Of a stretch of 27,440 nt of DNA, positions 21,889-27,440 are shown piece after piece. The DNA comes from Trichomonas vaginalis G3. Its lineage: Eukaryota; Parabasalia; Trichomonadida; Trichomonadidae. A program made the translations under genes and the position numbers. Below the pieces are notes generated by a model that was given only the letters and a program-made list of their open reading frames with translations, did not search any database and was not told the origin of the DNA. The stretch's first letter is position 1; every line of letters begins with the position of its first letter. The stretch is from NCBI RefSeq assembly GCF_026262505.1, contig NW_026529229.1, forward strand, positions 1 through 27,440, in the 5' to 3' direction.

Positions 21889-24717
21889 TTACCAATAATA
21901 TCTTTTGTGAATGGGAAAGCTTTTACCCAATTTCAGTCTTGCGTCATTTATTTCTGTAGTTGGTTTTATTTTGTCAAGGAACATGTTTTTCAATACTAAC
22001 ATTTCATTTGGTACTGTCCATTTGAGTTTTCTTAAATATTCATCCCTTCTCGGTTCATTGTCTGCAAAGTAAGTTTTTATGACATTTTGTAAACTTTCGT
22101 TTGCAAGGTCATGTACAATAGGTTCTCTTCCTTCTCTCTCCCTAACTTTCTTTCTAAACTCTTCACCAAATATACCATCTTATGGTTCTGTGTAGTTCTT
22201 TGAGATAAATGTTCTAGAACGTCAGGTGTTATATTTCCATCAGCCATGTTCATTTCATACTGGTCCAAAATATCTGCATGTTTCATATCTTTCAATGGCA
22301 TTAAAGCCGCGCTGAAAATACCAGCTATATCTGGTTCACCATTCACTTCCATTGCGTCTACAACTTCTTGGAATTGTGGTTGTAAGTTTATGAACCACCT
22401 ATCCGGATTAGCTTTATGACCCCATCTCATTGTAGTTCCATAGTCTGCAGAAACAAAAGTAGGTTTGTTTCCATATTGGTTAGGTTCTGAATGAACTTTA
22501 AACAATGTTTCATTTCTATATGTTTTGTTGAAATTTAACCTTTTATTTTCACCGAGTTCATCCAAAGATTGAACGTTATATGTCGTAAGTAAAAAGGATT
22601 GTTGTATTTGTGTACATTTTCTTTCAGTACTTCCATTCTATGCTGAATATTTTCATCTGATGTTGGAGTCTTTTGTATGTCGGCGAACATTTTTCGATAT
22701 TCTTCTACTATGTCAGCCGAATTTTTTTAGACTCTTGGAAAGATTCCATATTCTCCGCATACTCTTGTTGAGGGTCAAGATTTTTCGGCTGTTCCAAATC
22801 TTCATCTAGTTCTGTGAAGTTAGTTTCCAAAGGAGGACTTGTTCGTTTCCTTCAGGCTCTTCTAGCTGTTGTTGCTGAACTATTTCTTCCATGTCTGGTT
22901 GTATCTGAACTTCTTCCTGTGGAGTTTCTTGTACCTCATCTGCTGGCATTTCATATATTCCGAGACCGTTTTTAACAAGTTCCCTATCTAAGCGTCATCC
23001 GCATTCATAACCTTTCTTCTTTCGTTCCGTCTCTATTTTTTACGCGTTTCATGAAGAAGTTGAATTATCATTTAGCTCTGACACCAAATATCTCGGAGTA
23101 AATTCATCCATGTCATTTGGATGATATGCTATTAAATCATATCCCTTAGCGAGCTTGTATTTTCCAGGTTTGAAATTATATCCATTTGGTGCTGACCATA
23201 AAGCTAAATAGGTTCGGGTCAGTATTTCCTTCCTTGAACTTTCTAATAGCTTCTTTATATCTGTCACTAAAGTCAAGAGTATCTGGGTAACCATAACTCT
23301 TCCTTAAGCATTTTTAAGAATTCTTGGTTTCCTTGTTCTCTACTTCTTTTATGTCCTTGCTCTGTTTGTTGTTGTTGTGCAGTGTTTTGAACTGTTGGTT
23401 GTGTGTGTTTTGAACTGTTGGTTGTTGTGTTGTTGTTGTGTTGGTTGTTGTGTTGGTTTGTGCATGCCTGTGTCTGTGTCCATGTGACGATGTAAATGTT
23501 TTAGGTAGTCCTGGTGCAGGTGCTTCTCTTGGAGGGTTTGGTGGTATATAAGTTCCACCAGCTGGCACATATGTTCCATCTGCAGCGTAATGTCCTACCT
23601 GACTTTTCGTTTTTAAGAAAGCATTTACTAGGTCTGTTTTGGTCTGTTGTAACTCTTTTTCTTGACTTTTCACAACAGTTGCTCTAACGGCGTCATAGGC
23701 ACTTTGAACTGCCTGTCTCGTTGCTGCATCTGTTATTTTCGTCATATTTTGTGCTACTTCTTTTAACTCTTTGTCGAAACCTTCAGACTTCAGTTTCTTT
23801 CCAGATGAGAAGTCGTTCACTTGTTTCACCTTACTATGAAGAGCTTCGAAGGCGTTCTTAAAGTCAGCATTGTTAAAGCTTCATTTGAACTGTCTTCATC
23901 CGCTTGTATTTTTGTCCTTATTGACCCTATAAGTTGGGCTGCTTTAGCGTTGGCTTGGGCATCTAACCAGTCATTGTTAGCTTTTATATATTCTGCGCTT
24001 TTCATTGCCTTTTGCATGGCTGCGTCGTTATTTTTACTTTCTTGTGCTAAGTTTTCATACTGTACGGTTTGGTTTTGCAACTGTAAAAGTTTTTCTGCCT
24101 TTACATTTGCTTCAACTTCTTTTTTATACTCATCGCTATCCATATATGTCTTCAGGGCTTTTTGTTTTATCTCTTCATCTTTCAGTACTTTATATTGAGT
24201 AGTATGGTTTTTCAAATTTATAACATCTTGTTCCATTTTTGCTACTTCTGCTGCTTTTTCTGACACTTTTTTCGCATATTCCTCTGTACTTAGTTCTTTC
24301 AGTTGTTCTTCTTTCTTCTTTTTCTCTACGTTTAACTCATTGAGTTTCTTTGTGTGTCTGTCATATTCTAGTTTCTTTTCGTTTTCACTTATTTGTTTCT
24401 GTATGTCTATGTTTGACTTTTTGACATCTGTTATTTGATTTTTGAGTGAACTCAAATTCATTTGACTTTGAGGGTTATAAGCTGTTCCGTCTGCAGCTCC
24501 ACCATAGCCTGCCATTTTCGCTAAAAGTGCCGCTCTTAAACCTCCACTCTGTGCACCAATAACTCGGTTTAAAAGCATAGGGTTGCTTGACATTTGTTGC
24601 AACATAGTGGGGTCATTCAATTTGTTGTTGCAACTGTTGTTGTGGTGTCAGTTTTACTATTGGATGTTTCAATGCTCTCTTCCTCTTACGTATATTCTTA
24701 CGTAGCTTACGTGGCAT
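21889..24717 (-). pseudogene. Very long coiled-coil protein gene, broken in several places
   Basis: Seen: minus-strand coding from an ATG at 24715-24717 with an extremely basic start (MPRKLRKNIRKRKRALKHPI) and a glutamine run. Next is a long coiled coil rich in K, E, Q and A (roughly 23.8-24.5 kb). Then come a GGTYIPPNPPREAPAPGLP linker, a His/Asn/Thr/Gln low-complexity tract (around 23.4 kb) and an acidic/glutamine region. The last part is folded-looking (KPTFVSADYGTTMRWGHKAN, RWFINLQPQFQEVVDAMEV) and ends at 21889. The original was about 940 codons. It looks broken about five or more times. The basic start and coiled coil suggest an internal virion or scaffold protein tied to DNA. The family is not recognised. 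Confidence 0.6.
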
Positions 24718-25187
24718 TTTAAGTGAAGTTAAAAAGCGGTTTTTGACAGATGTTTATATGACACTTTTTGTTCAGCACAAAAAACTACTCGGTCAAAGTG
24801 TTGTCAGTTTTGTAAAATAACCGTCCTATCTCATTCTATAAGGGGAAAGGCTTCTCAAAGTATACTTCCTTGGAACGCCTGTAACTTTTCCTGTAGCGAC
24901 GATAGACCCTTACTTGTCCGGACAAAGTTATACTATTTTGAGTGCTCTACAAAAAAGTCAACGGCGACGACTCTCAAAAACCGTTGTGTAAAAAGTTTTA
25001 CCGTTGGACAAAAAAGTATATATAGAAAACAAAAAACGTTTATAGTTCATTCAATATTTGAGATGGAACGGTTTGCCAACGGTAACTATTAAATAAAATA
25101 AAAAAATAGAGGGGGTTACCGTTGACGAAAACGGTTTATTTTAAACTTTTCTATGAGTAGTCCGAAAAAAACAGTTCATTTTTCATA
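24718..25187. promoter_or_regulatory. 470-bp divergent control region with CAACGG cluster
   Basis: There is no open frame of note between the long minus-strand gene (start 24717) and the right-end gene (start 25188). Seen: CAACGG or its complement at 24959, 24981, 25001, 25077 and 25119, with related GAACGG (25067) and AAACGG. There is also a TATATATAG stretch, and TTCATTTTTCATAATG gives an initiator (TCATTT) directly before the right-end gene. Known: (C/T)AACGG is the core site of Myb proteins, and T. vaginalis uses Myb regulators. Inferred: a Myb-controlled promoter or enhancer. This is the largest non-coding region inside the element, so an origin or packaging function is also possible. 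Confidence 0.5.
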
Positions 25188-26159
25188 ATGTACGCGTCTC
25201 GAACAGTGAAGCCCAATTCAATAGAATACTATCTCGAAAAACAAGAAGCTGACACTGCTATTCAGTCTTTAATACAGAACCAAGCTCAGGAGAACTCAAA
25301 AGACTCCCAATTCAAATCGACATCCAATTCGAAGCAATTAAAACTTGACTCGAATGTTTTAAAACCACAGCCCGCACGAACAAATACAGCTCTAAGAATA
25401 GACCAAAGAATACCGAACAAAGAGTTGAGGTCAAGATTGAAATTACAATCGGATGAGTATTTTTCCCTTAACAACCAGGGAAATACTCCATATAACCGTA
25501 TCTACACAAATACCGTTAAAGAAACAATAACGGCATACACAAAACTCTGTCAATTGGTCCCCAACCAGGACCAATTGACGGACATTATATGTTCCTACCT
25601 TCCCATATTTGCTGAGTGTGTGGAAGGTAGGACATTGTTACAAGCTTGCTTACGTATGCCACCAAATCTCCGTCAACAATTTGCTCAAATTGTACATGAA
25701 TTTAAAGCTTTTAACAACGGATACGATGAAGATGAAGTAGCAGATGAATTTGGGGAAGAAAAAACATTTTTCCCCTCATATAATACGCCTGCAACAGTAT
25801 TTCCTACTAATGAATTTCACAACTATTGTGTCGTTCATTTAATTGTTGTGGATATGCCCACAGGTGAAGACATTCTCAGTGGTGACTTCATCGAAGTCTG
25901 TATCAATACAGAATTGGGAGAAGATGAGTTGCACAAATTCTCCTACGTCGAACATATATTCAAACCAGCACACCAACTCTTTATCGAAACTGAAATAACA
26001 CTCACACAAAATATGTCCATCTCATTTAAATCCAAATCAGGACGTCCATACAGAATTTGGATGAACTACGTCCTCCTCCACTACGCCGACGATGACGAAG
26101 AAGAGGAAGAAGAGGAGGAGGAAGAAGAAGAGTCCTCCGAATTCACACCAGAAGACTAA
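25188..26159 (+). CDS. Unknown 323-aa acidic-tailed protein at the right end
   Basis: Seen: MYASRTVKPNSIEYYLEKQE, a polar Q/S/N-rich first 100 residues, a helical middle (ITAYTKLCQLVPNQDQLTDI, LPIFAECVEGRTLLQACLRM), and a beta-rich last part (HNYCVVHLIVVDMPTGEDIL, LFIETEITLTQNMSISFKSK). The tail has about 13 glutamates and ESSEFTPED. The frame looks whole. The last codons lie in the TIR, so the same tail is encoded at the left end. The initiator TTCATTTTTCATAATG fixes the start. No domain is recognised; the beta-rich end could be a small jelly-roll-like fold. The DNA is packed with perfect inverted repeats. Confidence 0.72.
   Translation: MYASRTVKPNSIEYYLEKQEADTAIQSLIQNQAQENSKDSQFKSTSNSKQLKLDSNVLKPQPARTNTALRIDQRIPNKELRSRLKLQSDEYFSLNNQGNTPYNRIYTNTVKETITAYTKLCQLVPNQDQLTDIICSYLPIFAECVEGRTLLQACLRMPPNLRQQFAQIVHEFKAFNNGYDEDEVADEFGEEKTFFPSYNTPATVFPTNEFHNYCVVHLIVVDMPTGEDILSGDFIEVCINTELGEDELHKFSYVEHIFKPAHQLFIETEITLTQNMSISFKSKSGRPYRIWMNYVLLHYADDDEEEEEEEEEEEESSEFTPED
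25435..26073 (+). repeat. Run of perfect inverted repeats inside a coding sequence
   Basis: Seen stems, arm then loop: GAGTATTT..CCC (25455-25488); CCGTTA, 9 nt (25513-25533); CAATTGGTCC, 7 nt (25551-25577); TCCTACCTTCC, 18 nt (25593-25632); ACAATTTG, 2 nt (25676-25693); GGGGAA, 12 nt (25752-25775); CACAA, 3 nt (25818-25830) inside AATGAA/TTCATT; GACTTC, 3 nt (25884-25898); CTGTAT, 2 nt (25898-25911); GGAGAA, 15 nt (25917-25943); GGACGT (26040-26073). The palindromes CAAGCTTG and TACGTA lie at about 25642-25656. The protein frame stays open throughout. Confidence 0.8.
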
Positions 26160-26256
26160 CAATTTTCCGAATAAAAACTTCATTTATACTAAACATCTTC
26201 GGGGCTAGAGGGCACGAAGCCTGGAAGCCCCACTACCTTTTTTTTTTTTTTTTTTT
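26117..26256 (-). repeat. Right terminal inverted repeat
   Basis: Reverse complement of 771-916 with only a few differences. It includes the tail codons and stop of the right-end gene, the sequence TTTATACTAAACATCTTC, the hairpin zone, CCACTACC and a 19-base T run (26238-26256). It marks the right border of the Maverick. Confidence 0.92.
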
Positions 26257-27440
26257 ATATATGGATACAAGGTGTCTTATAGATGAATATATGCACAAAG
26301 TTTAAGAGGCCATTTTCTTTCAGAAACCGAGATTTGTGAATTTTTTCAAATTTTGTGCTTTTTTTGATATTGAAATTTCATTTCATTTTTTTGATGCATA
26401 TCGATGCACCATGCGAACTTAAAGAAAGGCTATCTTATATAGATGCTATGAAAGCTGTCATTGATAACGAATGCCATGCAGGTTGTCCATATCAATTAAA
26501 AAAATCCAAATTTAGGGGGAACAAAATTAAAATTCAGGTGCAGTGCAGATAAATGTGAAGCATGTATCTCATTTCTAAAGGATGATGAAGAATATATCCT
26601 AACAGAATATAATGGAACACATAATCACAATCAAATCAAAGATGAGACAAAGAAATACCACACATTATCACAATGCTATCGTCGGGTACTTATTAATTTT
26701 ATAAAACAGGGGGTGATCCGAAAATGGCTCAAATTGAATGCGACAAAAAACTTGATCTGGATGATCCACTTAACAGGCCATCTTTTTTGAATGCATCTTC
26801 AGATCAAATGAAAACAATTCAGGAAAAAGGAAATAAAAAGATCAAAGGTATTCAAAAGTACGATGATAATCAATTCAAGTCAACTCAATTATTTAAGGGT
26901 ATCAAAGAACAAGAGTCACCAAAAGATTTAATTTATTTCGATGTCGATAATTACAACAAACCAAAGAAATTAATCTTTTATTATGCTTCTTTCAAATTCC
27001 TGGACATAATCAAAATTGTGAAAGAGCATTTTATTGATGCAACCCATTCATTACTTGAATTTAAAATGTTGTTTTACATGATATCAGCCAAATTTCCAAA
27101 TACACATGCATTCCCAATTTTTCAATTTGTCGTTTATCCAAACACTTCAGAAAATATTGCATTCTGTCTCAAGGCATTTTTTAACTGGGCAAAAGTAAAA
27201 CCAAAATATTTTATGTCAGATTGTGCACAAGAAATCGAAAATGCGATTATCAACTCTTTTCCAGAAGTTATCCTTCATTGGTGTGCAGTTCATGTAATGA
27301 GGGCGTTCAGAAAAAATTTGAAAGATTATGCATTTGAGAGTTCAGACAAATTGATATTAGATACAAAATGAAACTATCTTGCATACGGCAGAAATGGCAA
27401 GAAAGAATGGATTGAACCAACGTTCAAAAAAATTCTGGAA
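26257..27440 (+). mobile_element. Mutator-like (MULE) DNA transposon, 5' part, decayed
   Basis: AT-rich leader, then a transposase gene in the plus direction that runs off the window. The leader holds TTTCAAATTTTGTGCTTTTTTT (26347-26366 and neighbouring bases), which is also present left of the Maverick. The element start is not identified. The Maverick ends about 137 bp before the transposase start codon, so it may have landed in this element's leader or terminal repeat. Confidence 0.65.
26394..27440 (+). pseudogene. MULE transposase, frameshifted and interrupted by a stop
   Basis: Seen: ATG at 26394 after TTCATTTTTTTGATG (a good initiator). The first part has NECHAGCPYQL. Then, in a second frame from about 26527 to 26720, comes a FLYWCH/WRKY-like zinc-finger segment (FRCSADKCEACISF, EYNGTHNHNQ). 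The original frame returns at about 26724. There, residues about 103-190 hold FIDATHS (first catalytic D), HAFPIFQFVVYPNTSENIAF, FMSDCAQEIENAI (second D) and HWCAVHVMRAF (the CxxH of MULEs). The third acidic residue would lie beyond the window. A TGA at 27369-27371 interrupts the frame, which then stays open to the end. Two frameshifts and one stop show a dead copy. Confidence 0.82.

Larger units (their letters stand above)
771..26256. mobile_element. Maverick/Polinton, near complete, several genes broken
   Basis: Seen: inverted repeats at 771-916 and 26117-26256 bracket 25.5 kb. Between them are a protein-primed family B polymerase, retroviral-type integrase, packaging ATPase, double-jelly-roll-type capsid gene and SF3 helicase. 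Known: polymerase, integrase, ATPase and capsid together define Mavericks/Polintons, which occur in thousands of copies in T. vaginalis. The two TIRs differ at only a few positions, pointing to a fairly recent insertion. About seven or more of the larger genes nevertheless look broken, so this copy is probably defective as a unit. A nested 1.3 kb element (13330-14667) lies inside it. Confidence 0.93.

Noticed and set aside
23349-23579. Separate histidine/threonine-rich 76-aa gene
   Set aside because: It is an alternative frame across the low-complexity tract of the long coiled-coil gene.
771-26256. Exact target-site duplication of the Maverick
   Set aside because: The flanks (TAAATAAT left, ATATATGG right) are similar only because both are AT-rich, and the A/T runs hide the border.
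1-27440. Adenovirus-like cysteine protease expected in a Polinton
   Set aside because: No frame showed a convincing H...D...C layout of that family, so none is annotated. It may be absent or too diverged to see by eye.

Overview
The window is AT-rich eukaryotic DNA that most resembles the protist Trichomonas vaginalis. That inference rests on three things: a 25 kb Maverick/Polinton of the kind that fills that genome; Inr-like TCAYTW boxes only about 10 nt before many start codons; and a Mutator-like (MULE) transposase at the right edge. No ordinary host gene is visible. No tRNA, rRNA or CRISPR array was seen.

Layout. Bases 1-515 are the end of a neighbouring Maverick, pointing left, with the start of its own D12-class DNA adenine methyltransferase gene. 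A 255-bp spacer follows. Bases 771-26256 are one almost complete Maverick between terminal inverted repeats (TIRs) of about 145 bp, each opening with a pure A run and a small hairpin. Right of it lies a decayed MULE (26257 to the window end).

Inside the Maverick, left to right: methyltransferase; a tiny membrane protein; two small proteins, one with an adenovirus-pVI-like amphipathic start; an unknown 269-aa protein; a phage-tail-fibre-like protein; integrase; a second MG-starting membrane-active candidate; small proteins; protein-primed DNA polymerase B; an accessory block at 9.4-13.3 kb with an HNH-type protein and several unknowns; a nested 1.3 kb element with its own TIRs; the packaging ATPase; a superfamily 3 helicase; a candidate minor capsid gene; the major capsid gene; a very long coiled-coil protein; and an acidic-tailed protein at the right end. 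The adenovirus-like cysteine protease usual in Polintons was not recognised.

Together these form a replication set (polymerase, helicase), an integration set (integrase, TIRs), and a virion set (capsid proteins, ATPase, pVI-like proteins, fibre). Several core genes look broken, so the element is best read as a fossil of moderate age. The two TIRs are still nearly identical, which argues that insertion was not ancient.

The observations most worth a second look are: the phage-like fibre gene; the dense run of perfect inverted repeats inside the right-end gene; two classes of upstream box that divide accessory from core genes; the 46-bp nested palindrome present four times; the 22-bp phased array near the element's middle; and the Myb-like CAACGG cluster at the right end.
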